Source of the DNA: Parasalinivibrio latis
GTDB lineage: Bacteria > Pseudomonadota > Gammaproteobacteria > Enterobacterales > Vibrionaceae
Direction: 5' to 3'
NCBI RefSeq assembly: GCF_036825535.1
Contig: NZ_CP098813.1
Location: 62,001 to 126,000, forward strand
DNA length: 64,000 nucleotides
Both the position numbers and the translations under genes were made by a program. The notes under the pieces are model-generated. The model was not told the origin of the DNA and made no database searches. It saw only the letters and a program-made list of their open reading frames with translations. Numbering within the stretch: the stretch's first letter is position 1; every line of letters begins with the position of its first letter. This document shows, one piece after another, positions 1-8,644 of this stretch.

Positions 1-2
1 AT

Positions 3-926
3 ATTCCGGAAAACAACCCAATTGACTTTATGAAAGCCAAACTGGGTGGTATTGGTGATATTTATGCCGAGTTTGTTTCCGGCACTATCAGCACACCTGA
101 GAAATTCGAAGACAACCGCCTGAGAATGGCTCAGGACGTCTGGAAAATGATGTCCGACACCAACTCTGCACCATGTAAGAGCTGTCACTCATATACTGCC
201 ATGGACCATGCCAAGCAGTCGCCAGCCGCTGCAGCAGCCATGACTAAAGCAGCTGCCAAAGACATGAACTGTATTGAGTGTCACAAAGGTATTGCACACG
301 AACTGCCAAATATGGCCGGCGGTTTCCGTAAAACCTTCCAGAAGATGGAGCATGAATCTGTTAACGCACCTGACAGCACAACCCTGTTCTCTCTGGTAGC
401 CAAAAACCTCTACAACGTAGACAACAAAGATTCTGCCATTCAGGGTCAGTTGCTGCCTGCTTCTGAAGTGAAGGTTCTTGAGCGCAAAAACAACATGCTC
501 AAAGTAGAAATCACCGGTTGGATGGAAAAAGCAGGCCGCGGCCGTGTGATGACCCAATACATGGGCAAGCGTGTCTTCAAAGCAACAGTACGTAACGACG
601 TAAAAGCATCCCAAAAAATCCTGGGTGAAGAAACTGACGCATCAACTGGCGCTGTTTGGCAGCACGTAAGTGTTCAGGCCTGGATTACTCAAAACGATAT
701 GATGAGCAGCATCCAGCCGGTCTGGGACTATGCAAAAGAGATGTACGGCTCTACCTGTAACGCATGTCATGCAGCTCCAAACCCTGCTCACTTTACTGCA
801 AATGGCTGGATTTCAGGCCTGAAAGCGATGAGCGCCTACTACCGTCTTAATAAAAATGAAGAGCGTACCCTTCTGAAGTACCTCCAAAACCACGCTAAAG
901 ATACAGGCGGCCAAGGCCAGCACTGA
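3..926 (+). CDS. torC: TorC-type pentahaem c-type cytochrome, 3' part
   Basis: The gene enters from outside the window; the frame is already open at base 3 and stops at TGA 924-926. Three haem-binding CxxCH motifs are visible: CKSCH (174-188), CIECH (270-284) and CNACH (756-770). Two closely spaced haems, then about 155 residues, then a lone haem fits the end of the tetrahaem NapC/NirT domain followed by the monohaem C-terminal domain of TorC/DorC. These membrane-anchored periplasmic cytochromes pass quinol electrons to a TMAO-reductase-type molybdoenzyme. The N-terminal membrane anchor and the first two haems must lie upstream. No reductase gene follows; the next gene faces the other way and a terminator sits right behind the stop, so any torA partner must be upstream or elsewhere. 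TorY or another NapC-family paralogue is possible. Confidence 0.85.
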   Translation: MPENNPIDFMKAKLGGIGDIYAEFVSGTISTPEKFEDNRLRMAQDVWKMMSDTNSAPCKSCHSYTAMDHAKQSPAAAAAMTKAAAKDMNCIECHKGIAHELPNMAGGFRKTFQKMEHESVNAPDSTTLFSLVAKNLYNVDNKDSAIQGQLLPASEVKVLERKNNMLKVEITGWMEKAGRGRVMTQYMGKRVFKATVRNDVKASQKILGEETDASTGAVWQHVSVQAWITQNDMMSSIQPVWDYAKEMYGSTCNACHAAPNPAHFTANGWISGLKAMSAYYRLNKNEERTLLKYLQNHAKDTGGQGQH

Positions 927-948
927 TCAACAGCACTTTGCACCTCTC

Positions 949-974
949 GCCCCGGCCTATGCCGGGGCTTTTTT
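949..974 (+). terminator. Rho-independent terminator of torC
   Basis: An 8-bp GC stem (949-956 with 961-968, loop CTAT) is followed by six T at 969-974. It ends torC. The stop codon of the convergent AraC gene (957-959) lies inside the hairpin. Confidence 0.85.
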
Positions 975-1910
975 GTTTTCTTGCAACAGTGCACTGCCCT
1001 GTAATTCTGAGAGAGCTTTCACCTCTTTGGGAGAGTCACCAAAAAAGCGCTTAAACTCCCTGCTGAACTGAGAGGGGCTGTTATACCCTACTTCGTAACA
1101 CACATTGCTCGCCTGCTGCCCTCCCGCCAACAAAGAACGCGCCTCGTGCAGCCTCAGAGACTTTACGTATTGCATCGGTGACAGTGTGGTAACCTGACGA
1201 AAGTGGTCATAGAGTGTCGAAGCACTCATATTGGCAATCGCTGCAATGGTTTCGATATCTATTGGTTTGCGAAAATTCGCTTCAATGTACTGAACCACCG
1301 GCGCAATCCGGTTCGCTCCGGCATAGTTGCTGATACAGTTTCGGAGCATATAGCCAAAGGGCCCCTTCAATACCTCGTAATAAACTTCCCTTTTCAGGTT
1401 TTGGGCAAGAATACTGCTGTCATGGTGGTGCTCGGAGACATTCACCAGACGCTCCAGCGAGGAATAAAGCCCTTCGGTCACCGGTGTAGACTGGGTGATA
1501 TTCATCGGATTTCCTTGCCAGTCAGGTGCAGACTGGCGATCCATCTCAACCACCAACTGACCCACTACCAGTGGGTCTATGGATAAACTGAGTCCAAGGA
1601 AAGGGCAGTCAACGGATGCTTGAGTCACCTCAGCTTCCACAGGCATAGTTACCGTGTGAATCAGGTAGCTTTCTGGGTCATACACATGCTGCCTGTCCCC
1701 AATGTGAATCTCTTTTCTTCCCTGCACCACCACGCAAATCGAAGGCTTCAAGACAATGGGATTCGGGCCATAATTTCCTGTTGTACTAAAAAGTCGAAGT
1801 CCCTCGACATACGTTTCCACAAACTGAGATTGCTGCGTCCGTGACCGGATCTGTACAGCTAACTTCTTCTGGCTCTCCACCGGATACTCCTTGGTGCTTC
1901 GGTCTTGCAA
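957..1910 (-). CDS. AraC-family transcriptional regulator (AraC_N type)
   Basis: A 317-residue protein. Residues about 30-190 resemble the AraC_N sensor domain (phrase KPSICVVVQGRKEI), and residues about 205-305 form the double helix-turn-helix AraC domain, with IETIAAIANMSASTLYDHFRQ as the first HTH and a VCYEVGYNSPSQFSREFKRFFG second HTH region. It is divergent from iorA, about 160 bp away. Regulators of this subfamily often sit beside oxidoreductase genes they control, so it probably senses the substrate or stress for the molybdoenzyme operon. That role is inferred from context. Confidence 0.85.
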   Translation of the reverse strand: MQDRSTKEYPVESQKKLAVQIRSRTQQSQFVETYVEGLRLFSTTGNYGPNPIVLKPSICVVVQGRKEIHIGDRQHVYDPESYLIHTVTMPVEAEVTQASVDCPFLGLSLSIDPLVVGQLVVEMDRQSAPDWQGNPMNITQSTPVTEGLYSSLERLVNVSEHHHDSSILAQNLKREVYYEVLKGPFGYMLRNCISNYAGANRIAPVVQYIEANFRKPIDIETIAAIANMSASTLYDHFRQVTTLSPMQYVKSLRLHEARSLLAGGQQASNVCYEVGYNSPSQFSREFKRFFGDSPKEVKALSELQGSALLQENKKAPA

Positions 1911-1991
1911 CCACCAGAATTATTACAGGAAACCAACACGTTCACTGTCTCATCTCCCCGAAATCGGAGTAATAGGCAAGTGATTCGGACG

Positions 1992-2007
1992 ATTGGGATA
2001 GCCCAAT
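1992..2007. promoter_or_regulatory. Inverted repeat in the araC/iorA divergent promoter
   Basis: ATTGGG (1992-1997), a 4-nt spacer and CCCAAT (2002-2007) form a perfect 6-bp dyad about 65 bp before the iorA start. It may be an operator or part of a leader hairpin. Nothing ties it to the AraC regulator beyond location. Confidence 0.3.
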
Positions 2008-2072
2008 TCTGCGGGGTCTACGATAGTAAAAAGTGCATCAAAACCATAAAGCTAATCCTCAAGGAGAGAGCA

Positions 2073-2531
2073 ATGTCATTTACCCTCAATGTCAACGGTG
2101 TAGCCCATGAGATAGATGCCGCACCGGACACACCGCTTCTGTGGGTGATTCGTGACCACATCCAATTGACCGGAACAAAATTTGGCTGCGGACTGGCGCA
2201 ATGTGGCTCCTGCACTGTCTATCTGAACGGCCAACCTATTCGTGCCTGCGTGACGCCTGCTGTCGCCGTCCAGGGCCAACAAATCACCACCATTGAAGGG
2301 TTAGAATCAAAAGCTGCACTCGCCGTCCAAAAAGCCTGGGATGCATTGGAAGTTCCTCAATGCGGGTATTGCCAGTCAGGACAAATTATGGCTGCCACCG
2401 CCCTTCTCGAACAAAATCCCAGCCCCAGTGATGACGATATTGACCTGGCAATGAATGGCAATATCTGCCGCTGTGCAACCTATGTCCGAATCCGTAAGGC
2501 GATTCACGCCGCGGCCAAAGATCTGGCATAA
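2073..2531 (+). CDS. iorA: Isoquinoline 1-oxidoreductase-type alpha subunit, [2Fe-2S] protein
   Basis: A 152-residue small subunit of the xanthine-oxidase family. Start chosen at ATG 2073 because AAGGAGAGAG (2061-2070) sits just upstream; a longer in-frame reading from 1905 has no such site. C39, C44, C47 and C59 ligate the plant-ferredoxin-type cluster (CGLAQCGSC). C97, C100, C132 and C134 ligate the second cluster (CGYC and CRC). It passes electrons from the molybdopterin subunit encoded next. The length and the absence of a FAD domain fit two-subunit IorAB-type or aldehyde dehydrogenases that use a cytochrome as acceptor. The true substrate cannot be read from sequence. Confidence 0.9.
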   Translation: MSFTLNVNGVAHEIDAAPDTPLLWVIRDHIQLTGTKFGCGLAQCGSCTVYLNGQPIRACVTPAVAVQGQQITTIEGLESKAALAVQKAWDALEVPQCGYCQSGQIMAATALLEQNPSPSDDDIDLAMNGNICRCATYVRIRKAIHAAAKDLA

Positions 2532-2544
2532 GGAGACCCTTACC

Positions 2545-4731
2545 ATGCGATTTACTGAGTTTACCCCCGCGTCTCCCCGCACAAGCCGCCGCCAGTTTCT
2601 GCAAATAGTCGGATCTGTCGGTGCCGGAATGACACTGGGTATCCATATTCCAGGAGCCTCTGCAACCGAAGTGCCGGCTGATGCCGCTTTTGCACCCAAC
2701 GCCTTCATTCGCGTCGGTAATGACAACGTTGTCACTGTCGTCGTTAAACACCTGGAAATGGGGCAAGGAACCATGACGGGACTGGCGACGATTGTTGCAG
2801 AGGAATTAGACGCCAACTGGAACAACGTTAAAAGTGAAAGTGCCCCCGCTGATGCGAGCCGTTACAACAACCTTTTGTGGGGACCGGCGCAGGGAACCGG
2901 TGGCTCTACCGCTATCGCCAATTCTTACCAACAGCTTCGGGTTGCCGGCGCCAGTGCCCGGAAAATGATGGTGGATGCGGCAGCAAAAGCCTGGGATGTA
3001 CCAGCTTCAGACATAACAGTGTCTAACAGTGTCATTTCCCATAAAAGTTCCGGACAAAAGATGACCTTTGCCGATATCGCGCCGCTCGCCTCTATGCAGC
3101 CGGTTCCGGATCCGGAAACCCTCAGTTTTAAAGACCCGGCCAGCTATACGCTCATCGGCCACAATGTTTCCCGCAAGGACCGCGGCAAAACAACCGGACA
3201 GGCGATATTTACCCAGGACATCCAGCTGGAAGGTATGCTTACCGCAGTGATTGCACGCCCAAAAGTTTTTGGCTCATCGGTGAAAAGCCTGGATGCTGCG
3301 CAAGCGAAGGTTTCAGCCGGTGTGGTTGACATTGTTCTTCTACCCGTAGGCGTTGCCGTTATTGCGAAGGATTTCTGGAGTGCAAAAACCGGTCGGGACA
3401 AACTGGTCATTGAATGGGAAATGGAGAGTGCACTGACCAAAAGCACACCTGAGCTCTTTGATGATTTCAAATCCCTGGCGAAACAACCGGGGGCAACTGC
3501 AGCCGCACGCGGTGACCTTAGCAACGTATTGACAGAAGGTGCGAACACGGTTGAAGCGGACTATGAGTTGCCTTACCTGTCCCACGCCCCGATGGAACCC
3601 CTCAACTGCGTGGCACTGTTCAAGGGAACCAGTGCTGAATTGTGGTATGGCAGCCAGAGCCAAACATTTGACCAATTTGCTGCCGCTCAGGTATTTGGTC
3701 TGAAACCGGAACAGATAACAATCCACACATTGCTTGCCGGCGGCAGTTTCGGCCGGCGTGCAAACAAGGCTTCTGACTATGTGGTTGAAGCAAGCATGGT
3801 GGCAAAATCGCAGCCGGGCGTCCCCGTAAAAGTGGTCTGGACAAGGGAGGATGACATTCAGGCCGGTTATTTCCGCCCCATGCAATACCAGAAAATAAAA
3901 GGAGCCGTAGAAAACGGGAAGCTGGTTGGTTGGAACCATACACTGGTAGGGCAATCAATCCTTATCGGTACTCCGTTTGAGTCATTCTTAGTCAAAGACG
4001 GGATAGACTTGACCTCTGTTGAAGGTGCTGCAAACCTTCCCTACCAGATTCCCAACTTCCATGTAGACCTCCATACAGTAGATTTGCCGGTTCCGACGCT
4101 GTGGTGGCGCTCAGTGGGTCACAGCATCAATGGCTTTACAACCGAGACATTCATTGATGAATTGGCAGAAAAAGCCGGTCGGGACCCTGTCGAATTCCGG
4201 GCAGAAATGCTTACTGAACACCCTCGTCATCTCGGTGTGCTGAAATTGGCAGCAGAAAAAGCCGGCTGGGGTTCACCGCTGCCGAAAGATAAAGGACGAG
4301 GCGTCGCGGTGCACGAATCCTTCAATTCTTTTGTCGCCGAAGTGGCCGAGGTGACAGTGAAAGAGGATGGCAGCTTTACCGTCGATAAGATTGTGTGTGC
4401 CGTTGACTGTGGTGTGCCAATCAACCCCGACATTATCCGCGCACAGATGGAAGGCGGTATCGGGTATGGCTTATCTGCTGCATTGACCAGTGCGATCACC
4501 ATCGACAAGGGTGCCGTTAAACAATCAAACTTCCATGACTACCAGGTATTGAGGCTCAATCAGATGCCGGAAGTGAACGTGCATATTGTACCGTCCACAT
4601 TGCCACCGACCGGAGTCGGAGAACCGGGTGTTCCGCCTGTTGCACCGGCAGTTGCTAATGCCATTGCCAACGCGACCGGCGTACGAATCCGTTCACTGCC
4701 AATCGGGAACAAAGTGAACCTGCCGGCGTAA
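2545..4731 (+). CDS. iorB: Molybdopterin-binding subunit of IorB/aldehyde dehydrogenase type
   Basis: A 728-residue large subunit. ATG 2545 is chosen because AAGGAG (2530-2535) precedes it and the protein then begins with a twin-arginine signal (TSRRQFLQ, RR at 15-16, then a hydrophobic stretch ending at ASA), so the folded enzyme is probably exported by Tat to the periplasm. The body matches the xanthine-oxidase-family molybdenum domain: the GGSFGRRA segment in the middle, and GVGEPG near residues 690-695, whose Glu is the catalytic base. It oxidises an aldehyde or N-heterocycle by hydroxylation. The gene lies 13 bp after iorA and upstream of two cofactor-insertion genes. The isoquinoline specificity in the name is only a family label. 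Confidence 0.9.
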   Translation: MRFTEFTPASPRTSRRQFLQIVGSVGAGMTLGIHIPGASATEVPADAAFAPNAFIRVGNDNVVTVVVKHLEMGQGTMTGLATIVAEELDANWNNVKSESAPADASRYNNLLWGPAQGTGGSTAIANSYQQLRVAGASARKMMVDAAAKAWDVPASDITVSNSVISHKSSGQKMTFADIAPLASMQPVPDPETLSFKDPASYTLIGHNVSRKDRGKTTGQAIFTQDIQLEGMLTAVIARPKVFGSSVKSLDAAQAKVSAGVVDIVLLPVGVAVIAKDFWSAKTGRDKLVIEWEMESALTKSTPELFDDFKSLAKQPGATAAARGDLSNVLTEGANTVEADYELPYLSHAPMEPLNCVALFKGTSAELWYGSQSQTFDQFAAAQVFGLKPEQITIHTLLAGGSFGRRANKASDYVVEASMVAKSQPGVPVKVVWTREDDIQAGYFRPMQYQKIKGAVENGKLVGWNHTLVGQSILIGTPFESFLVKDGIDLTSVEGAANLPYQIPNFHVDLHTVDLPVPTLWWRSVGHSINGFTTETFIDELAEKAGRDPVEFRAEMLTEHPRHLGVLKLAAEKAGWGSPLPKDKGRGVAVHESFNSFVAEVAEVTVKEDGSFTVDKIVCAVDCGVPINPDIIRAQMEGGIGYGLSAALTSAITIDKGAVKQSNFHDYQVLRLNQMPEVNVHIVPSTLPPTGVGEPGVPPVAPAVANAIANATGVRIRSLPIGNKVNLPA

Positions 4732-4782
4732 CATCCGGCAGCTTTCGCTTAGTCATTGTAAACCGATAAAAAGGAGTGGCAT

Positions 4783-5832
4783 GTGGCAAACCATTTAATG
4801 CACCTGCTGGCTCAATGGTACCCCCGGCGGGATGAGGGTGACTGGGTGTTGGGGACGGTGTATAAAACTCGCGGTCCCTGCTATCGCAAAGCTGGTGCGA
4901 TGATGCTGTTCAACAACCTCGGAGAACAGTTTGGCATGCTAAGCGGGGGTTGCCTGGAATCGGACATCCAAAGACATGCACGTCGGGTTATGCAATCAGG
5001 CGACTCCACCACGCTCTGCTATGACAGCACAGATGAAGACGATCTCGCTTTTCAGCTTGGAATAGGCTGTGGCGGTACTGTGCATATCATGCTGCAACCA
5101 CTGACAAGTGAATCTGATTACCTGCAGTTAGACCGAGTTTACTGCCAGTTAAAGCAACGACAGTGCGGTACTTACTATCAGCGAATGCCCGAAAAGGGAA
5201 TCCGTCATAATATCGAAAACAATTTTGTTCCACACCCGTCACCGTCTGAACTTGCCATCCCCCCCTCACCAGGACTGATGCCTTGTACCGCTGTCGAAAT
5301 ACAAGAAGGGGATCAGCGCTGGCTTGCCACACCTGTCTCCCCGCCCCCGCACCTGTTGGTGGCCGGTGGAGGCCCGGATGCCCGCCCTCTTGTGAGTCTT
5401 GCACATGAATTGGGCTGGCAGGTAACTGTGTGGGATCCTCGCCCGGCAAGTGCCCGTAGGGAGTTTTTCCTAAACGCCGACTTCATCATCAATGGGCCAT
5501 CAGCGTCTCTTCATGCATTCGCAGTGGAGAAACGCGTCGATGCCGTCGTCCTGATGACGCACAGTGTTTCGTTGGACTCACAAGCCCTGAGTACACTTAA
5601 CAGCATCTCTCTTTCATACTGGGCATTGCTGGGACCATCCAATCGACGGTCGGATGTGCTCAATAGCGCTGGCCTTACGTTGGCTGACCTTCGTCAGCCT
5701 TTATCTGGCCCCGCCGGACTCGACATTGGTGCAGATCTCCCGGAATCCATCGCGTTGTCTATTCTCGCAGAATGTCACGCTGCAATGAAAAACAGAACCG
5801 CCGGTTCGCTTAGCGGAATTCTGGTGACATGA
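4783..5832 (+). CDS. XdhC/CoxI-family molybdenum cofactor insertion factor
   Basis: A 349-residue protein with the XdhC N-terminal domain (RGPCYRKAGAMM; GMLSGGCLESD near residue 50) and a C-terminal Rossmann domain (LLVAGGGPDARPL, then VTVWDPRPA). Such proteins bind sulfurated Mo cofactor and load it into xanthine-oxidase-family enzymes, here presumably IorB. The start decides oddly: the ATG at 4781 runs into a stop after five codons, whereas GTG 4783 in the correct frame has AAGGAG (4771-4776) at good spacing. ATG 4798 is a weaker alternative. It overlaps the next gene by 4 bp. Confidence 0.85.
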   Translation: MANHLMHLLAQWYPRRDEGDWVLGTVYKTRGPCYRKAGAMMLFNNLGEQFGMLSGGCLESDIQRHARRVMQSGDSTTLCYDSTDEDDLAFQLGIGCGGTVHIMLQPLTSESDYLQLDRVYCQLKQRQCGTYYQRMPEKGIRHNIENNFVPHPSPSELAIPPSPGLMPCTAVEIQEGDQRWLATPVSPPPHLLVAGGGPDARPLVSLAHELGWQVTVWDPRPASARREFFLNADFIINGPSASLHAFAVEKRVDAVVLMTHSVSLDSQALSTLNSISLSYWALLGPSNRRSDVLNSAGLTLADLRQPLSGPAGLDIGADLPESIALSILAECHAAMKNRTAGSLSGILVT

Positions 5833-6449
5833 ACCCGATACCGGTCAAGGATCTGGGTATATTCATCCTGGCAGCGGGACAGAGCAGCAGGTTTGGCGGT
5901 TGCAAACTTCTGGCAGAGGTTGATGGTAAACCTTTGCTCCAACATGTGATTGATCAGGTAAGTCCTCTGGCGCCCGGCGACACTTACGTGCTCTCCGGAG
6001 GCTGGCATTCCCTGATGGATCTCGCTTTCAAGGAAGGCACACTGTCCGGAGCCAAACTCTGTTATATCCCTGACTGGCAACAAGGTATGGGCAGTGTGAT
6101 AGCCCAGGCTGCAGTCAATCTTGCCCCAATGTATCAGCGCATTTTAATCGCCCTTGGTGATCAAGTTGCCATTTTCGAACCCGATTTTCGGCGACTGGCG
6201 TTAGCCTCTCTGAACACTGATAAAATTGTTTGTGCAGATTACGGAGACAGGTTGGGTGCGCCAGCCATTTTTCCCCGGCAGTTTTATGTCTCGCTGTCCG
6301 GACTACGCGGTGATAAAGGTGCCAGAGTCTTGCTCAATAACAAACTGGACGTTATGGCTGTTTCACTTGCTAAAGCCAATATTGATATCGATACCCCCGG
6401 AGAACTCGAGAAATGGCGTGAAGAAACAACCCCGACAACTGACAAATAA
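5829..6449 (+). CDS. MocA-like molybdenum cofactor cytidylyltransferase
   Basis: A 206-residue nucleotidyltransferase of the MobA/MocA type. The nucleotide-binding motif FILAAGQSSRFGG lies at residues 12-24, followed by K26. Members convert molybdopterin to the dinucleotide form (CMP for MocA) needed by xanthine-oxidase-family enzymes. ATGA overlap with the XdhC gene points to translational coupling, and the operon order iorA-iorB-xdhC-mocA makes it a dedicated cofactor enzyme for IorB. Cytidylyl rather than guanylyl specificity is inferred from this partnership. Confidence 0.8.
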   Translation: MNPIPVKDLGIFILAAGQSSRFGGCKLLAEVDGKPLLQHVIDQVSPLAPGDTYVLSGGWHSLMDLAFKEGTLSGAKLCYIPDWQQGMGSVIAQAAVNLAPMYQRILIALGDQVAIFEPDFRRLALASLNTDKIVCADYGDRLGAPAIFPRQFYVSLSGLRGDKGARVLLNNKLDVMAVSLAKANIDIDTPGELEKWREETTPTTDK

Positions 6450-6721
6450 CTTTCAATCATATAACTATGTGAAACATGCCTTTCGGCGTCCTTAATGCCT
6501 GAATCTATAAAATCCCTATAAGTGAGTCATTTAGACTCAGAACTTTCAATAACACCTACGTTTTAAAACGCTATTTCAACAGACAAAAACCTCACCTAAA
6601 CGCCAGAAAATCTTCCAGAGACACACAAATTGTGTGACAGATAACTCCGTTCTTAATATTGATCTTGTCAATATATTCAGCGGGGCAATAATAAACCTGA
6701 TTATTTTAGTCAGGATTACGG

Positions 6722-7090
6722 ATGATCCGCTCACGTACCCATCAACGGTTTATGGCACATATTGGCATAGTGTTATGGCTTTGCCTTGTGACCATGCCCA
6801 TTGTTAATGCCCATAACCAACCCGCTGGGAGTTGGGCTTATCTCTGTACGTTCAGCGGATTCACTCTCGTCCAGATTAGTGACAGCGATCAATCAGCGTC
6901 TGAGTCACACAGCACCGGCAATCATTGTCCCGCTGCTCACGTAGTCACATATAACGATGCGCTCAACAACCGTGAATGGTACCTCCCCGAGGGAGGCAGG
7001 GTTGCCAACTCACTACCGCACCTGTTGCTAACAGCGCCTCCCTTTGCCCACCCTTTGCCACGCTCCCCACCAATAAAACTGCGTCCTTAA
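6722..7090 (+). CDS. Small exported protein, DUF2946-like
   Basis: A 122-residue protein with a hydrophobic N-terminal segment (about residues 12-30, ending VNA), then a short polar region with an NHCPAAH motif and a proline-rich end. Size, signal sequence and the single Cys-His cluster resemble DUF2946 proteins, which often lie beside TonB receptors and PepSY membrane proteins in metal-uptake loci. A PepSY gene follows 69 bp downstream, as expected. The start is uncertain: ATG 6752 (MAHIGIVLW) is an alternative. The Cys-His motif could bind a metal, but no function is shown. Confidence 0.55.
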   Translation: MIRSRTHQRFMAHIGIVLWLCLVTMPIVNAHNQPAGSWAYLCTFSGFTLVQISDSDQSASESHSTGNHCPAAHVVTYNDALNNREWYLPEGGRVANSLPHLLLTAPPFAHPLPRSPPIKLRP

Positions 7091-7159
7091 ATTAACTAAT
7101 AGCCATTTTTCAAAGAATTATGGCGCCGCCTGGGATAAGGCTGCGCCAAGGAGCGTTTT

Positions 7160-8566
7160 ATGTCTGATGTATCCATAAACCAGCCGGTGAGTGAACGATC
7201 CCCGGCCAAGCACTTGCAACACTACATTGCCGTCTGGCGCTGGCACTTTTATTCTGGGCTGTTCGTCGTACCCTTCATGATAATGCTGTCCATCACCGGG
7301 ATTGGTATGCTGTGGAGCAACTCCATCGACACGTTAATGAACCGGGAAATGTTGAAAGTTTCGGTACCGGCCAATTCTGAGCGTGTATCGCTTGTTTCTT
7401 TACAACGAGCCGTATCAGAGCGATTTCCGGATGCCACTATCCGAAAATACATCACTCCTCAAACAGAAGAGGATGCTGCTCAGTTCTCCGTAAAAATTGA
7501 TAGTGCCAACCACACCGTCTTTATTAACCCTTATACCGCTGAAATCACTGGCAGCAGAAACGAAGACGGAAGTTTCTACTCGATAATGAATGATATCCAC
7601 GGCAACCTATTAATCGGTGACTGGGGAGATCGCTTTGTAGAACTCTCCGCCAGTCTCGGCATCATCATGATTGTCTCAGGACTTTACCTGTGGCTTCCGC
7701 GGTCACATTCCCAGAAGCTCAGTTTTTTCAGAATTCGCATGATGTCAGGGTCACGGATTTTCTTGCGGGATTTGCATGCGAACCTTGGAGGAGCTTCTAT
7801 CGTCGTTTTACTGTTCTTCCTTTTATCAGGGCTAGCGTGGACAGGCGTTTGGGGCAGTAAACTGGTACAACCATGGAGCAGTTTTCCCGAAGAGCGTTAC
7901 AAAAACGTACCGGTTTCAGACATCAATCATGCAACCATGAACACAGGCAGTGTTGAAGAAGTCCCGTGGAATTTGGAACTGACAAAAATGCCTGCATCCC
8001 GCACCGGCATTGAAAATCAGTCTGGAGTACAAAACCTCGATACTGTCGCCGCACAGGCAGCCGCGTTGGGGCTGACCACTTACCGAATCAACCTTCCACT
8101 GAAACCCGAAGGGGTATATACAATTTCCGCTGCCACAATGAGTGGGGATATCAATGACCCAACCGAGGATATAACCGTACATATTGATCGCTATACCGGG
8201 GAAATCCTGGCAAATATCGGCTGGGAAGATTATAACCTGATGGCTAAAGCCATGGCTGCAGGCGTGGCACTGCATGAAGGCGGCCTTGGCACATGGAACC
8301 TTTGGGTGAATACCGTGTTTTGCCTGTTTGTACTTTTAATTGCAGTCAGTGGTGTCATCATGTGGTGGCAAAGACGGCCTCAAAATGCAAAAGGATTAGA
8401 AGCTCCACCCCGCCAGCTGGATATCAAACTGACCCGCAGTTTCCTCTTTGTGATGGTTGCCGTCTCCGTTCTGGTGCCACTTGCTGCGGTAGCGCTTATC
8501 GGATTTCTGTTGTTTGACTATCTGGTCACAAGTCGGTTTGACAAGCTACGGCGCTTACTGAATTAA
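7160..8566 (+). CDS. PepSY-associated membrane protein (PiuB-like)
   Basis: A 468-residue inner-membrane protein. A first TM helix lies at about 30-55 (HFYSGLFVVPFMIML), periplasmic PepSY-like regions at about 75-130 and 280-350, and further TM helices near 165-185, 210-235, 375-400 and 425-460. Histidine in HFYSG and DIHGNLL are typical of this family, thought to act as ferric-siderophore or haem reductases in the inner membrane. It follows the DUF2946-like gene, so both may belong to one metal-uptake unit, although no TonB receptor is present here. GGAG at 7149-7152 lies 7 nt before the ATG. Confidence 0.8.
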   Translation: MSDVSINQPVSERSPAKHLQHYIAVWRWHFYSGLFVVPFMIMLSITGIGMLWSNSIDTLMNREMLKVSVPANSERVSLVSLQRAVSERFPDATIRKYITPQTEEDAAQFSVKIDSANHTVFINPYTAEITGSRNEDGSFYSIMNDIHGNLLIGDWGDRFVELSASLGIIMIVSGLYLWLPRSHSQKLSFFRIRMMSGSRIFLRDLHANLGGASIVVLLFFLLSGLAWTGVWGSKLVQPWSSFPEERYKNVPVSDINHATMNTGSVEEVPWNLELTKMPASRTGIENQSGVQNLDTVAAQAAALGLTTYRINLPLKPEGVYTISAATMSGDINDPTEDITVHIDRYTGEILANIGWEDYNLMAKAMAAGVALHEGGLGTWNLWVNTVFCLFVLLIAVSGVIMWWQRRPQNAKGLEAPPRQLDIKLTRSFLFVMVAVSVLVPLAAVALIGFLLFDYLVTSRFDKLRRLLN

Positions 8567-8592
8567 CTCTATATTTTTGGTATGTAGAATAG

Positions 8593-8623
8593 AAACGGCC
8601 CCATTTATTGGAGGCCGTTTTTC
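8593..8623. terminator. Bidirectional terminator
   Basis: AAACGGCC (8593-8600) pairs with GGCCGTTT (8613-8620) and is followed by further T. It sits between the convergent PepSY and GGDEF-EAL genes and can serve both. Confidence 0.7.
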
Positions 8624-8644
8624 TAAAACGTATTCACAACCTCA

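Noticed and set aside
6658..6672. Possible FNR site (ATTGA-TCTTG-TCAAT)
   Set aside because: The spacing between half-sites is one base short of the FNR consensus, and nothing else supports it.
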